A stretch of 64,000 nucleotides of DNA from Vibrio tritonius (GCF_001547935.1 NZ_AP014636.1:1723203-1787202), one strand, 5' to 3'; counted from the first letter of the stretch, positions 8,024 through 17,127 are shown. The notes: a model not told the origin generated them from the sequence alone. Program-made: numbers and translations.

Positions 8024-8824
8024 ATGAGACTGATTCCTTTAAAAACAGCAGAGCAAGTTGGGCAATGGGCTGCAGACCACATTGTGAAACGAATCAATGC
8101 ATTCAAACCAACAGCAGACCGACCATTTGTACTAGGCTTACCCACTGGTGGCACTCCGCTTACTACCTACAAAGCCTTAGTAGAGCGTTTCAACGATGGT
8201 AAAGTGAGTTTTAAACACGTTGTGACATTCAACATGGATGAATACGTTGGCCTACCAGCAGAACATCCTGAGTCATATCGTTCTTTTATGTATCAACACT
8301 TTTTTGATCTCGTTGACATTCAAGAGCAAAATATTAATTTGCTTAATGGCAATACGGATAATCACGATCAAGAGTGCGCTCGCTACGAAGCAAAGATAAA
8401 ATCGTACGGCAAAATTCATCTCTTTATGGGAGGTGTCGGTACCGATGGTCATATCGCATTTAATGAACCAGCTTCTTCATTGGCCTCTCGCACTCGAATT
8501 AAAACGCTAACAGAAGACACTCGTATTGCTAATTCGCGTTTCTTTGGTGGTGATGTTTGTCAGGTGCCTAAATACGCGTTGACTATCGGTGTGGGAACCT
8601 TGCTAGATGCAGAAGAGGTATTAACGCTTGTCATCGGCCACAACAAAGCGCTTGCGCTACAAGCTGCTGTAGAGGGGGCAGTAAACCACTTGTGGACCGT
8701 ATCTGCGTTACAGCTTCATCCTAAAGCCGTTATTGTTTGTGATGAACCAGCCACACAAGAATTGAAAGTTAAAACGGTTAAATACTTCACTGAGCTTGAG
8801 TCAGTGAATATGCAAGGTTACTAA
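8024..8824 (+). CDS. nagB: Glucosamine-6-phosphate deaminase
   Basis: NagB converts glucosamine-6-phosphate to fructose-6-phosphate and ammonia, the last dedicated step of amino-sugar and chitin-derived GlcNAc catabolism in the cytoplasm. The 266-residue product has the phosphate-binding [15 protein letters not shown] segment (about residues 38-52), the catalytic NMDEYVGL motif (about 70-77) and the [14 protein letters not shown] active-site loop. Length matches the family. The start is the ATG at 8024, where homology begins (MRLIPL), rather than the GTG at 8012. No other nag genes are adjacent. Confidence 0.97.
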   Translation: MRLIPLKTAEQVGQWAADHIVKRINAFKPTADRPFVLGLPTGGTPLTTYKALVERFNDGKVSFKHVVTFNMDEYVGLPAEHPESYRSFMYQHFFDLVDIQEQNINLLNGNTDNHDQECARYEAKIKSYGKIHLFMGGVGTDGHIAFNEPASSLASRTRIKTLTEDTRIANSRFFGGDVCQVPKYALTIGVGTLLDAEEVLTLVIGHNKALALQAAVEGAVNHLWTVSALQLHPKAVIVCDEPATQELKVKTVKYFTELESVNMQGY

Positions 8825-8826
8825 AA

Positions 8827-8852
8827 CAGTATCTTGAGGTCATTTGGGTATA
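8827..8852. repeat. Miniature-element end fragment
   Basis: The fragment reads CAGTATCTTGAGGTCATTTG and then GGTATA. It is the right terminus of the palindromic element family with no left partner. It begins three bases after the nagB stop and ends six bases before the terminator stem. Confidence 0.7.
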
Positions 8853-8856
8853 AATG

Positions 8857-8886
8857 CAAAAAGGGTCGTAACAACGACCCTTTTCT
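8857..8886. terminator. Bidirectional terminator nagB/bactofilin
   Basis: The perfect 11-bp stem AAAAGGGTCGT/ACGACCCTTTT (8859-8869 and 8874-8884) lies between convergent nagB and the bactofilin gene. Confidence 0.88.
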
Positions 8887-8901
8887 CTGCTTCATAACAA
8901 G

Positions 8902-9345
8902 TTAATTTTCTGTGGAAGCCGCTTTCTTTTCAACAGGTGGCGTTTTCTTTTCAGCACTTTCTTTCACGTCTTTAAAATCGACTACTTGCTGTTCTGGCGC
9001 CGGGTAAGTAATCCCGTTAAACCGCCCCCCCTGCTCGATACTCAAATCATCACTGTAAATAGTGCCATTAACACGCCCTTTACTTAGGATTTCAATCTTA
9101 GCGGCGTAACATGTGCCTTCAAACGACCCATTAACAATGATGTGCTCAGCATACAGCTCACCATTGGCAGTGCCACTTTCACTTATCACTAGAGTTTTAT
9201 CCACATGCACCTGACCATCAATATCACCGTCAACCTGCATGTTATTCTCTACTTTGAATTGTCCACTAATTGAACAGCCTTCTGCGATGAGAGTTGTAAC
9301 TGAGCGCTGACTCGTTGCTCGACTTTGCTTACTAAAGATTCCCAT
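8902..9345 (-). CDS. Bactofilin (polymer-forming cytoskeletal protein)
   Basis: The 147-residue protein has the bactofilin beta-helix core (about residues 17-115), with repeating hydrophobic-Gly turns such as MQVDGDIDGQV, GTANGELYAEHIIVNGSFEG and GRVNGTIYSDDL. It ends in a charged Lys/Glu tail. Bactofilins polymerise without nucleotide and scaffold cell-wall enzymes. The start ATG at 9345 has AAGAGGTG just upstream and lies inside the end of the M23 peptidase gene, giving about 97 bp of two-frame coding. Pairing of bactofilin with an M23 peptidase suggests the filament positions that enzyme. Confidence 0.92.
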   Translation of the reverse strand: MGIFSKQSRATSQRSVTTLIAEGCSISGQFKVENNMQVDGDIDGQVHVDKTLVISESGTANGELYAEHIIVNGSFEGTCYAAKIEILSKGRVNGTIYSDDLSIEQGGRFNGITYPAPEQQVVDFKDVKESAEKKTPPVEKKAASTEN

Positions 9346-10199
9346 CGGACACCTCTTATCTTAGTAAAAATTGTATCAAAATCATTCAGACCCCAGTCAA
9401 CGAATGGTTTAGGATCCAATGATCGCCCGACAAAGCGGATTTCATAATGCAAATGGGGACCAGATGTAAGACCAGTATTTCCAGAATACCCAATTAAGTC
9501 TCCTTTCTGGACGAAATCGCCCATGCGAACTTTAAACTTGCTCATATGTGAATATGAACTGGTAAAGCCAAACGAATGCTGTAAACGCAAATAGTTTCCC
9601 GAACCTTGATTACTAGGACGAGTCACTTCAACAACACCATCTGCAGGAGCATAAATCGCCGTGCCCACATTAACCGCAAAATCCTGTCCCCGGTGAAACT
9701 TCACTTTTCCTGTTACAGGGTGAACGCGCTTACCATATCCGGAAGAAATTCGCCCTTCTTTAACGGGCTTACCATTCGGAATTTGATTTAGCATCACAAC
9801 CCTAACCGATGAGGTTATGGCCGCGGTATCGAGGCGAGACTCGATTTTTTCATTCGCATCATCCTCAACCCCAAGAACCTTCTCTAGATCCCCTAGGCGG
9901 TCAGATACCGTTTGCATTTTCTCTTCTCGTTCCAACAAATCACTTTGCAAAGAATCTCGAAGCTCTTGCAATGAAGATACTTCCTCATTGAGAGACATAG
10001 ATCGGTTTTCCAACTCTCTTTGTTTCAGCTTGGCAAAGTCGACTTCATTAACGAGGTAGTAAATAACACTCCCCGCGGTCAGTACTCCTACTAACGCAAG
10101 ATACCCAAAACCTTTCAAACAATGTCGATACCATTTTCCAAGCTGAAAATGCCGAGTTCCGCTTATGGATGAAACCGATATCACAAGGTTTTCTTTCAT
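9249..10199 (-). CDS. M23 family peptidoglycan endopeptidase
   Basis: The 316-residue membrane-anchored protein has a short cytoplasmic N-terminus, one transmembrane helix (about residues 29-51, LALVGVLTAGSVIYYLV), a coiled coil (about 55-110) and a C-terminal LytM/M23 domain. The zinc-site motifs HRGQDFAV and HLHYEIRF are both present, so catalytic activity is expected. It probably cleaves peptidoglycan cross-links in the periplasm. The last 32 codons overlap the bactofilin start in another frame, so the two genes are likely one operon. The upstream side faces the mtlA leader region. Confidence 0.93.
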   Translation of the reverse strand: MKENLVISVSSISGTRHFQLGKWYRHCLKGFGYLALVGVLTAGSVIYYLVNEVDFAKLKQRELENRSMSLNEEVSSLQELRDSLQSDLLEREEKMQTVSDRLGDLEKVLGVEDDANEKIESRLDTAAITSSVRVVMLNQIPNGKPVKEGRISSGYGKRVHPVTGKVKFHRGQDFAVNVGTAIYAPADGVVEVTRPSNQGSGNYLRLQHSFGFTSSYSHMSKFKVRMGDFVQKGDLIGYSGNTGLTSGPHLHYEIRFVGRSLDPKPFVDWGLNDFDTIFTKIRGVRWESLVSKVEQRVSAQLQLSSQKAVQLVDNSK

Positions 10200-10465
10200 C
10201 TATACATCAGCATTTATTTGCAACTTTGTCAGAATTTTATCAGGGTTCTGTCAACAACAAAACTTTTTACTGTGATCTTGTCACAGTTATCAAAATTTAA
10301 ATTAAGCAATTCATCAATTGGTATTATGTGAAACTGTATGTCCAAAAAAAAGAGTAATACCGAAGAGTTATTGAGACATATTTTCTTGCAGTTTCGTATC
10401 AAAATTACAAATATCGAATTAGAGTAATTGCTTAATTATTTTGTTTACTAAAATTTTTCATCTCT

Positions 10466-10691
10466 AGTGATAGTGATCACTTATATAAATTTTCATTAAA
10501 ATCTACACGATAATAATGTGATTTAAATCACTAAATTTTATTGGTGTAATTTATTTAAATTGTGACATCAATCATTACAAAGTGTTTGCAAGAAAATAAA
10601 TAACTAATTTGTATAAAAACTACATACGATAATAATGATAGAGATCACGAACAAATTACTATAAGGCTGGGAAATAATGATGAGGATCACA
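10466..10691. promoter_or_regulatory. Five CRP-like sites upstream of mtlA
   Basis: Five dyads of the form (A/T)(A/G)TGA-N6-TCA(C/T)(A/G/T) occur. Site 1, AGTGA/TCACT, is at 10466-10481. Site 2, TGTGA/TCACT, is at 10517-10532. Site 3, TGTGA/TCATT, is at 10561-10576. Site 4, AATGA/TCACG, is at 10634-10649. Site 5, AATGA/TCACA, is at 10676-10691. The E. coli mtl promoter is known to carry five CRP sites, so the arrangement fits strong catabolite control of mannitol use. Binding itself is inferred. Confidence 0.7.
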
Positions 10692-10808
10692 AAATACCCG
10701 TTCGAGATCCAATGTCTAAATGATGTGGTAAATTGACTGGGTACTAAGCAATCAACGGTTTTCTCAGGACCGTTACAACAACAATTATTCATCGGAATAT
10801 CGAACGGG
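10690..10808 (-). ncRNA. mtlS: Candidate MtlS antisense small RNA in the mtlA leader
   Basis: V. cholerae makes MtlS, an RNA of about 120 bases antisense to the mtlA 5' untranslated region that represses MtlA synthesis. At the same position here a minus-strand RNA would be closed by a 9-bp stem, CCCGTTCGA (10808-10800 read on the minus strand) pairing with TCGAACGGG (10705-10697), followed by TATTTT. An inner AACGGT/ACCGTT hairpin (about 10754-10773) lies inside. The ends are estimates from this closing stem, not mapped ends. Confidence 0.5.
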
Positions 10809-10816
10809 GAAATCTT

Positions 10817-12718
10817 ATGATATCACCAGATGCTAAGGTCAAGATACAGAATTTTGGCCGCTTCTTATCAAACATGGTCATGCCGAACATCGGCGCCTTT
10901 ATCGCGTGGGGTATTATCACTGCGCTTTTTATTCCAACAGGTTGGATACCAAATGAAAAACTAGCCGCTCTTGTTGGTCCAATGATCACCTATTTGTTAC
11001 CTCTTTTGATTGGATACACTGGTGGTAAACTCATAGGTGGTGAACGTGGTGCTGTTGTGGGTGCTATCACTACAATGGGTGTGATCGTCGGTTCAGACAT
11101 CCCTATGTTTTTGGGCGCAATGATTGTCGGACCTTTCGGTGGCTGGGCAATTAAGTCATTTGATAAACGCGTTGATGGTAAAATCAAAAGCGGTTTTGAA
11201 ATGTTGGTTAACAACTTCTCAGCCGGCATCATTGGCATGATTTGTGCCCTAATCGCCTTTATGTTGATTGGACCATTTGTAAAAACCCTTTCAACGGCAT
11301 TGGCATCAGGCGTTGATTTCCTAGTAAGTGCTAACTTACTGCCTTTGACTTCGATCTTCGTTGAACCTGCGAAAGTGTTGTTCCTAAACAACGCCATTAA
11401 CCACGGTATCTTCACTCCACTTGGTATTCAACAATCGAAAGAGGTGGGTGAATCTATCTTCTTCTTGATTGAAGCAAACCCAGGTCCTGGTCTAGGCATT
11501 TTGTTGGCTTACATGGTGTTTGGTAAAGGTACGGCTCGTCAAACAGCTGGTGGCGCATCCATCATCCATTTCTTTGGTGGTATCCACGAAATCTACTTCC
11601 CATATATTCTGATGAACCCACGCCTGATTCTTGCAGCAATGGCTGGTGGTATTACCGGTGTATTTACGCTAACTATGTTCCATGCAGGGCTGGTCTCTCC
11701 TGCTTCTCCAGGCTCTATCTTTGCTGTATTACTGATGACGCCAAAAGCCTCTGTTGTCGGAGTGCTCTCTTCAGTTGTCGCTGCAACAATCGTGTCATTC
11801 GTGGTGGCGTCTATTCTCATGAAGACATCAAAGCAGACGTCTGAAGAAGATGAACTAGAAAAAGCCAGTTCACAAATGAAGGACATGAAAGCGTCTTCAA
11901 AAGGCCAAACTGCACCTGCAGCACAAAGCCTTGCAGAGCTTGGAAAAGTAAGCAAAATCATCGTTGCATGTGATGCGGGCATGGGCTCTAGTGCTATGGG
12001 CGCAAGTATGCTGCGTAAGAAGGTACAAGAAGCTAACTTAGATATTAGCGTGACGAACCTTGCTATTAATAACTTACCTAACGATGTTGATATCGTTATT
12101 ACACACAAAGACTTAACGGCACGAGCTCGTAACCACGCACCGCAAGCTCTGCATATTTCATTAACCAACTTCTTAGATGGCGCGTTGTATAACAACCTAG
12201 TAAATGAGTTAACAAAGAATAACGATTCTACTACTGCACCGCATACGGCTCCCGCTAATGTTCAACAAGCACCTGTATTCCAAATCGAAAACAAGAACGT
12301 GTTCCTCGGGCTATCGGCTGAATCCAAAGAAGAAGCCATCCGCTTTGCAGGCAACAAACTGGTCGAACTGGGTTACGTCCTACCCTCCTATGTTGATGCC
12401 ATGTTCGAACGTGAAAAAATGGTTTCAACTTACCTAGGTGAATCGATAGCCGTACCACACGGCACCATTGAAGCGAAAGAAAGCGTTATCCAAACAGGCA
12501 TTGTTATCTGCCAATATCCGGCGGGCGTGCAATTTACTGAAGACGAAGATGACGTTGCCAAACTCGTGATCGGTATCGCGGCGAAGAATGATGAACACAT
12601 TCAAGTCATTACCATGATCACTAATGCCCTCGATGACGATGAAGCAGTGCGTAAACTGACTTCAACTACCAATGTCAACGAAGTGCTAGCGATCTTAGCC
12701 GGCAGCCAAGCCGCTTAA
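10817..12718 (+). CDS. mtlA: PTS mannitol-specific EIICBA
   Basis: This is the membrane permease and phosphotransferase that imports mannitol as mannitol-1-phosphate. The 633-residue protein has an EIIC membrane domain (about residues 1-340), an EIIB domain with phospho-acceptor Cys385 in VACDAGMGSSAMG, a linker, and an EIIA domain (about 490-633) with acceptor His548 in VPHGT. Length and domain order match E. coli MtlA. The ATG at 10817 follows a GGGGA ribosome site. It heads mtlA-mtlD-mtlR. Control by CRP and by an antisense RNA is suggested by the leader. Confidence 0.98.
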   Translation: MISPDAKVKIQNFGRFLSNMVMPNIGAFIAWGIITALFIPTGWIPNEKLAALVGPMITYLLPLLIGYTGGKLIGGERGAVVGAITTMGVIVGSDIPMFLGAMIVGPFGGWAIKSFDKRVDGKIKSGFEMLVNNFSAGIIGMICALIAFMLIGPFVKTLSTALASGVDFLVSANLLPLTSIFVEPAKVLFLNNAINHGIFTPLGIQQSKEVGESIFFLIEANPGPGLGILLAYMVFGKGTARQTAGGASIIHFFGGIHEIYFPYILMNPRLILAAMAGGITGVFTLTMFHAGLVSPASPGSIFAVLLMTPKASVVGVLSSVVAATIVSFVVASILMKTSKQTSEEDELEKASSQMKDMKASSKGQTAPAAQSLAELGKVSKIIVACDAGMGSSAMGASMLRKKVQEANLDISVTNLAINNLPNDVDIVITHKDLTARARNHAPQALHISLTNFLDGALYNNLVNELTKNNDSTTAPHTAPANVQQAPVFQIENKNVFLGLSAESKEEAIRFAGNKLVELGYVLPSYVDAMFEREKMVSTYLGESIAVPHGTIEAKESVIQTGIVICQYPAGVQFTEDEDDVAKLVIGIAAKNDEHIQVITMITNALDDDEAVRKLTSTTNVNEVLAILAGSQAA

Positions 12719-12748
12719 TTTCTTCGCTCTCCTGAGTCGTTATTTCTA

Positions 12749-12775
12749 GGGTCAGTCTCCCCCCATGACTGACCC
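12749..12775 (+). other. Intergenic mRNA hairpin between mtlA and mtlD
   Basis: The stem GGGTCAGTC/GACTGACCC (12749-12757 and 12767-12775) lacks a following T run, so it is more likely a transcript-stability or processing hairpin than a terminator. Confidence 0.6.
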
Positions 12776-12813
12776 CACCCAGATTTTATTAAAATTTTAG
12801 GTAGGTAGTAGTT

Positions 12814-13959
12814 ATGAGTAATGCAATTCATTTTGGTGCAGGTAATATCGGTCGCGGCTTTATTGGTAAATTGCTGGCGGATGCAGGCATTCACGTCACT
12901 TTTGCCGATGTAAACGAAGAAGTAGTGAATAAACTGCGTGAAGATAACCAATATCAAGTAAAAGTGGTTGGCGAAAGCTGTGATATTCAAACTGTAACGA
13001 ATGTGACGGCGATTAGCTCAATTGGTGACGATATTATCGCTGAGATTGCCCGCACGGATCTTATTACGACCGCCGTTGGTCCAAACGTTTTAGATATTAT
13101 TGCTAAAACCATCGCAAAAGGTTTAGAAACACGTTTTGCTAATGGAAATACTCAATTTTTAAATATCATCGCTTGTGAAAATATGGTACGCGGTACTTCT
13201 CATCTAAAAGAAGAAGTACTCAAATACTTAGATTCATCAGCTCAACAAAAATCTAATGAACTCGTTGGTTTTGTTGATTCTGCAGTCGATCGCATTGTCC
13301 CACCAGCGGAGCCATCTGATAATATTCTTGATGTGACTGTAGAAAGTTTTAGCGAATGGATTGTCGACCAAACTCAATTTAAAGGCGAGATACCTGACAT
13401 TGCAGGAATGGAAAAAACCGATAACTTAATGGCCTTTGTAGAGCGCAAATTATTTACTCTCAATACGGGTCACTGTGTTACCGCTTATCTCGGCTGCTTA
13501 AACGGATTTAGAACTATCCGTGAAGCTATTGAAAATGATACTATTCGTGCACAAGTTAAGCAAACAATGCAAGAAAGTGGCGAAGTTCTTATTCGTCGTT
13601 ATCAATTTGACCGTAATGCACATGCTGCCTACATCGAAAAAATATTAGGCCGCTTTGCTAACCCATATTTAATTGATGAAGTTGACCGCGTTGGCCGTCA
13701 ACCGTTACGTAAATTGGGGGTAAATGACCGACTCATCAAACCATTATTAGGTACTATTGAGTATGGTACTGAAAATGATACATTACTTTCTGGTATTGCA
13801 GCGGCATTAAAATATACCAATGTAGGCGATCCACAAGCCGTTGAATTGCAAGAATCTATTCAATCGGTAGGCGTTGCTAAAACACTTGCAAAATACACAG
13901 GGCTGGACGTCAACAGCCCAGAAGTAAAAACGATTGAAACAAAATACAATCAGCTTTAA
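12814..13959 (+). CDS. mtlD: Mannitol-1-phosphate 5-dehydrogenase
   Basis: MtlD oxidises mannitol-1-phosphate to fructose-6-phosphate with NAD+ in the cytoplasm. The 381-residue protein starts with the nucleotide-binding motif [16 protein letters not shown] (residues 6-21) and has the long-chain dehydrogenase block with [16 protein letters not shown]. Length matches E. coli MtlD (382). It is the second gene of the mannitol operon, 95 bp after mtlA with a hairpin between. Confidence 0.98.
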   Translation: MSNAIHFGAGNIGRGFIGKLLADAGIHVTFADVNEEVVNKLREDNQYQVKVVGESCDIQTVTNVTAISSIGDDIIAEIARTDLITTAVGPNVLDIIAKTIAKGLETRFANGNTQFLNIIACENMVRGTSHLKEEVLKYLDSSAQQKSNELVGFVDSAVDRIVPPAEPSDNILDVTVESFSEWIVDQTQFKGEIPDIAGMEKTDNLMAFVERKLFTLNTGHCVTAYLGCLNGFRTIREAIENDTIRAQVKQTMQESGEVLIRRYQFDRNAHAAYIEKILGRFANPYLIDEVDRVGRQPLRKLGVNDRLIKPLLGTIEYGTENDTLLSGIAAALKYTNVGDPQAVELQESIQSVGVAKTLAKYTGLDVNSPEVKTIETKYNQL

Positions 13960-13973
13960 TTAGCATGGCTTAA

Positions 13974-13992
13974 GGGGGCACGTAGTGCCCTC
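13974..13992 (+). other. Hairpin between mtlD and mtlR
   Basis: GGGCAC (13976-13981) pairs with GTGCCC (13985-13990), extendable by G.T pairs. There is no clear T run. It may reduce read-through into mtlR. Confidence 0.5.
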
Positions 13993-14020
13993 TCTAATAT
14001 AACGATAACTAGATCCGTAA

Positions 14021-14551
14021 ATGGTAGAACAAATTAACGAATCAGAAATTCTTGAAAAACTGAATCTTGCACCGTCAGTCAGGGGCTTTTTTATAACTGC
14101 TGTCGATGTGTTGACACAATCTGTAGACGCACTCATGGAGCGTATTTTCCTTAAAGATAACTTTGCTGTTCAATCAGTAGTTGGCCCGCTCCTGCATGAC
14201 TCCGGCCCACTTGGCGATATTCAAGTTCGCTTAAAGCTGTTATTTGGCTTAGGCGTAGTGTCAGATAAGGTCTTTCAAGATATTGAAAAAATTATAAAAT
14301 TGAAAAACTCGTTGAATGCCGATGGCTCTGAGCATGAATTCACAGACACCAAAGTAATGAATGTCATTCAATCATTCTATTCGATTCAAAAGCTGGGCTT
14401 GCCCACTTTTGAGCTGATTGAAAGTGATGTGGAAATGGATGTTGAGTTTTATCAATTACAACTTCAACGCCGTCAGCAAATGATAAAGTCAAGCCTCTCT
14501 TTGGCGGTCATCGAAATTTGCAACGCTTTGAACATAGATAGCCCTTTTTAA
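14021..14551 (+). CDS. mtlR: Mannitol operon repressor family protein
   Basis: The 176-residue helical protein belongs to the MtlR family, with segments DNFAVQSVVGPLLHDSGPLG and RLKLLFGLGVVSDKVFQDI. In E. coli MtlR lowers mtl expression; in Vibrio it represses mtlA. It has no classical helix-turn-helix, so direct DNA binding is uncertain. It is the last gene of the mtl operon, with a strong terminator shortly after. Confidence 0.93.
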   Translation: MVEQINESEILEKLNLAPSVRGFFITAVDVLTQSVDALMERIFLKDNFAVQSVVGPLLHDSGPLGDIQVRLKLLFGLGVVSDKVFQDIEKIIKLKNSLNADGSEHEFTDTKVMNVIQSFYSIQKLGLPTFELIESDVEMDVEFYQLQLQRRQQMIKSSLSLAVIEICNALNIDSPF

Positions 14552-14571
14552 ACAGAACGACATTCCCATAC

Positions 14572-14608
14572 CAGCAGCCAAACTCATTGAGTTTGTTGCT
14601 GTTTTTTT
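14572..14608 (+). terminator. Terminator of the mtl operon
   Basis: An imperfect hairpin (CAGCA..AAACTC with GAGTTT..TGCTG, 14572-14601) is followed by seven T residues. Confidence 0.85.
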
Positions 14609-14713
14609 CATCTCTTTGCGAATACTCCACCACTTTCTCAAATTTCTTCTTTACCTCACCGTAATTCGTTTTAATATGAAAACCATTGGTATAACAGATT
14701 TGGTGCAATACCT

Positions 14714-15463
14714 ATGGAATCGACGGTAAAACTTTATCAACGCATTGCGACACGTTTTAAACAAGAGATCCGCGCAGGACGCTATAAAGTCAATGACATG
14801 CTGCCAGCAGAACGCATCTTAGCAGAACAGCTCGACGTTAGTCGGACCGTGGTACGCGAAGCAATGATCATGCTTGAGGTAGAAGGCTTTATAGAGGTGC
14901 GTAAAGGCTCTGGTATACGCGTTATCAGTAGTGAAGGCAATCATGCTGAATCAGAGCTTAGGGACACCCCTGATGCCATCGACATTCGTAACTATGGGCC
15001 GTTTGAACTCCTACAAGCAAGGCAACTTTTCGAAAGTAACATCGCCGAATTTGCCGCATTACAGGCGTCAAAACAAGATCTCGTTGCGTTAATGAAAATT
15101 CAAGAGCAAGCCAAACACGATGATCACAGTCGAGACTCATACTGGGACAGTGAGTTTCACATCCAATTAGCCCGCTGTACACAAAACTCTGCCATCGTAG
15201 ATGTCGCCGAAATGCTCTGTCGTCACCGCGAAGATAACCCTTACTGGAAAAAACTGCACGAGCACATCAAAGACGACCAAATTCGCAGTTGGTATCAAGA
15301 CCATGAAGCCATTGTTGAAGCGCTGATAAAACGCGATGGTAATGCAGCAAAACAAGCGGTTTGGCAACATATAGAAAACACCAAACAAATGCTATTTGAC
15401 GCTTCGAGCGACGACTACGACCGTTTTCTGTTTGCCGAAAGCCCACAAGTGCAATTTTCCTAA
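14714..15463 (+). CDS. GntR/FadR-family hexuronate regulator (UxuR/ExuR-like)
   Basis: The 249-residue regulator has an N-terminal GntR winged helix (about residues 8-75, with LPAERILAEQLDVSRTVVREAMIML) and a C-terminal FCD ligand-binding domain with metal-binding histidines (FHIQLARC, CRHREDN). The family includes ExuR and UxuR, which repress hexuronate genes and are released by hexuronates. Position next to uxaA, uxaC and the TRAP and uxu genes makes it the probable repressor of the locus. Candidate operators lie between uxaC and the TRAP genes. Confidence 0.85.
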   Translation: MESTVKLYQRIATRFKQEIRAGRYKVNDMLPAERILAEQLDVSRTVVREAMIMLEVEGFIEVRKGSGIRVISSEGNHAESELRDTPDAIDIRNYGPFELLQARQLFESNIAEFAALQASKQDLVALMKIQEQAKHDDHSRDSYWDSEFHIQLARCTQNSAIVDVAEMLCRHREDNPYWKKLHEHIKDDQIRSWYQDHEAIVEALIKRDGNAAKQAVWQHIENTKQMLFDASSDDYDRFLFAESPQVQFS

Positions 15464-15515
15464 CCTTCATCAATGAATGGATCCTCCATTCAAAGTATCA
15501 ACAAACACAATAGAA

Positions 15516-15540
15516 AGGCTCGCAAAAACGAGCCTCTTGT
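15516..15540. terminator. Terminator between the GntR gene and uxaA
   Basis: The stem AGGCTCG/CGAGCCT (15516-15522 and 15529-15535) is flanked by A-rich and T-containing sequence and lies between convergent genes. Confidence 0.65.
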
Positions 15541-15571
15541 TCATACTACCTTCTTGCTTAGCTCTCGTAAG

Positions 15572-17059
15572 CTATAACGTCACACCACTTTTAAATACCG
15601 CAATCTCACGGAAATCATTCTGTTCATTGCACGTAGACTCACCATTCACCACCTCGACAACTCGGTCAATAAACGTAGTCAATATCGACTCCAAAGGCTC
15701 TCCTGCGGCAATCAGCCCCGCATTAAAATCGATCCAGTGGGGTTTTCGTTGTGCTAGCCCAGTATTAGTCGCAATTTTCATCGTGGGAACTGGCCCACCA
15801 TAAGGTGTGCCTCGTCCAGTAGAAAACAGCACAATATGGCAACCGGCACTGGCGAGGGCTGAAGTGGCAATGGCATCGTTTCCAGGCGCACTTAACAAAC
15901 TTAAACCGGGTTTAGTTAAGCGTTCACCATAACGCAATACATTCATCACCGGGCTTTGGCCCGCTTTTTGTGTACATCCTAGTGATTTTTCCTCTAAGGT
16001 CGAGATGCCTCCCGCCTTATTGCCTGGTGAAGGGTTTTCGTAAATTGGCTGGTTGTGGTCAATGAAGTAACGTTTGAAGTCGTTAATCATAGTGACGGTT
16101 TTAGCAAAGGTGTCTTCATCTTGACAACGTTGCATCAAAAGATGTTCTGCGCCAAACATTTCTGGCACTTCGGTCAGAACTGAGGTGCCATCATGGGCAA
16201 TCACATAATCAGAAAAACGCCCTAATAACGGATTAGCCGTAATTCCAGAAAAACCATCAGATCCTCCACACTCAAGGCCAAATCGAACCTCACTTAACCA
16301 GCCAGGTTGGCGCTTATCTTGTTGCATTTCACTGACAATATCACGCAGTAATTGCACACCATATTCCACCTCATCATCGTGGTGTTGACACACCATAAAC
16401 TTAACTCGGCTCTTGTCTAGTTCACCCAGCGTCTCTTCAAATACGGAAATCTGATTATTCTCACACCCAAGCCCGACGACCAAAACCCCTCCCGCATTTG
16501 GATGCTTAACCAAGTTCTGTAACAACGTGCGGGTATTGATGTGATCCTCGCCCAGTTGTGAACAGCCAAATTGATGGGTAAACACATGTACACCATCAAT
16601 CGCTCCTTTTGGCAGCTCCCTTTCAATATCCCGTTTCATCTTATTAGCAATAGCATTAACACAACCAACGGTCGGAATGATCCAAAGTTCGTTTCGTATA
16701 CCAACCTCACCATTAGAACGGCGATAAAGTTGTACTTCTCGATTCGCCATCACCGCACCTAGCGGGGGAAAATGCGGCTGATACTCATAATCGCTGGTGC
16801 TACTGAGATTGGTCTTAATATTGTGGTGATCTACATGCCCACCCGCAGCTATCGGTTCGATAACATGGCCTATCGGTGCACCATATTTATATATAATATC
16901 CCCAACACTCAATGGGTTAAGAGCCACTTTATGCGCTTGCGGAATGTCTTCAGTAATATGAAAAGAGTATTGTGAAAAAGTCACTACTTCTCCGGCCTGA
17001 AGCGGACTGAGAGTGACCAAGACATTGTCTTCAGGGTGGATTTGCATCAAGCGATTCAC
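15572..17059 (-). CDS. uxaA: Altronate dehydratase
   Basis: UxaA dehydrates D-altronate to 2-keto-3-deoxygluconate (KDG), the third step of galacturonate breakdown. The 495-residue protein has the SAF domain (about residues 10-90) and the large UxaA domain with FTHQFGCSQLGEDH, LGLECGGSDGFSG and VLFSTGRGTPYGGPVPTMKI. A GTG at 17059 is a plausible start because AAGGAG lies six to seven bases upstream; the ATG at 17047 is the alternative. It is downstream of uxaC in the same transcript. No altronate oxidoreductase (uxaB) gene is in the window. Confidence 0.95.
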   Translation of the reverse strand: MNRLMQIHPEDNVLVTLSPLQAGEVVTFSQYSFHITEDIPQAHKVALNPLSVGDIIYKYGAPIGHVIEPIAAGGHVDHHNIKTNLSSTSDYEYQPHFPPLGAVMANREVQLYRRSNGEVGIRNELWIIPTVGCVNAIANKMKRDIERELPKGAIDGVHVFTHQFGCSQLGEDHINTRTLLQNLVKHPNAGGVLVVGLGCENNQISVFEETLGELDKSRVKFMVCQHHDDEVEYGVQLLRDIVSEMQQDKRQPGWLSEVRFGLECGGSDGFSGITANPLLGRFSDYVIAHDGTSVLTEVPEMFGAEHLLMQRCQDEDTFAKTVTMINDFKRYFIDHNQPIYENPSPGNKAGGISTLEEKSLGCTQKAGQSPVMNVLRYGERLTKPGLSLLSAPGNDAIATSALASAGCHIVLFSTGRGTPYGGPVPTMKIATNTGLAQRKPHWIDFNAGLIAAGEPLESILTTFIDRVVEVVNGESTCNEQNDFREIAVFKSGVTL

Positions 17060-17095
17060 CGCCGTCTCCTTGGATTTAAAGGATAGAAGAGAGCC

Positions 17096-17127
17096 TTGCC
17101 CAAAACGCCTACACTCGCTTTGGGCAA
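17096..17127 (-). other. Intergenic hairpin between uxaC and uxaA
   Basis: The 9-bp arms TTGCCCAAA/TTTGGGCAA (17096-17104 and 17119-17127) have no T run, so this is probably a transcript-processing or stability hairpin. Confidence 0.5.

Noticed and set aside
10271..10285. TGTGA-TCTTG-TCACA as a sixth CRP site
   Set aside because: The spacer is five bases rather than six, so it does not fit the CRP half-site spacing. It may still be another operator for the M23 gene.
11593..12195. 200-codon minus-strand frame inside mtlA
   Set aside because: It lies opposite a clear mtlA coding frame, has no ribosome site or recognisable domains, and is explained by antisense shadowing.
15477..15803. 108-codon plus-strand frame over the end of uxaA
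   Set aside because: It is opposite the well-supported uxaA coding region and the terminator, with no domain pattern.
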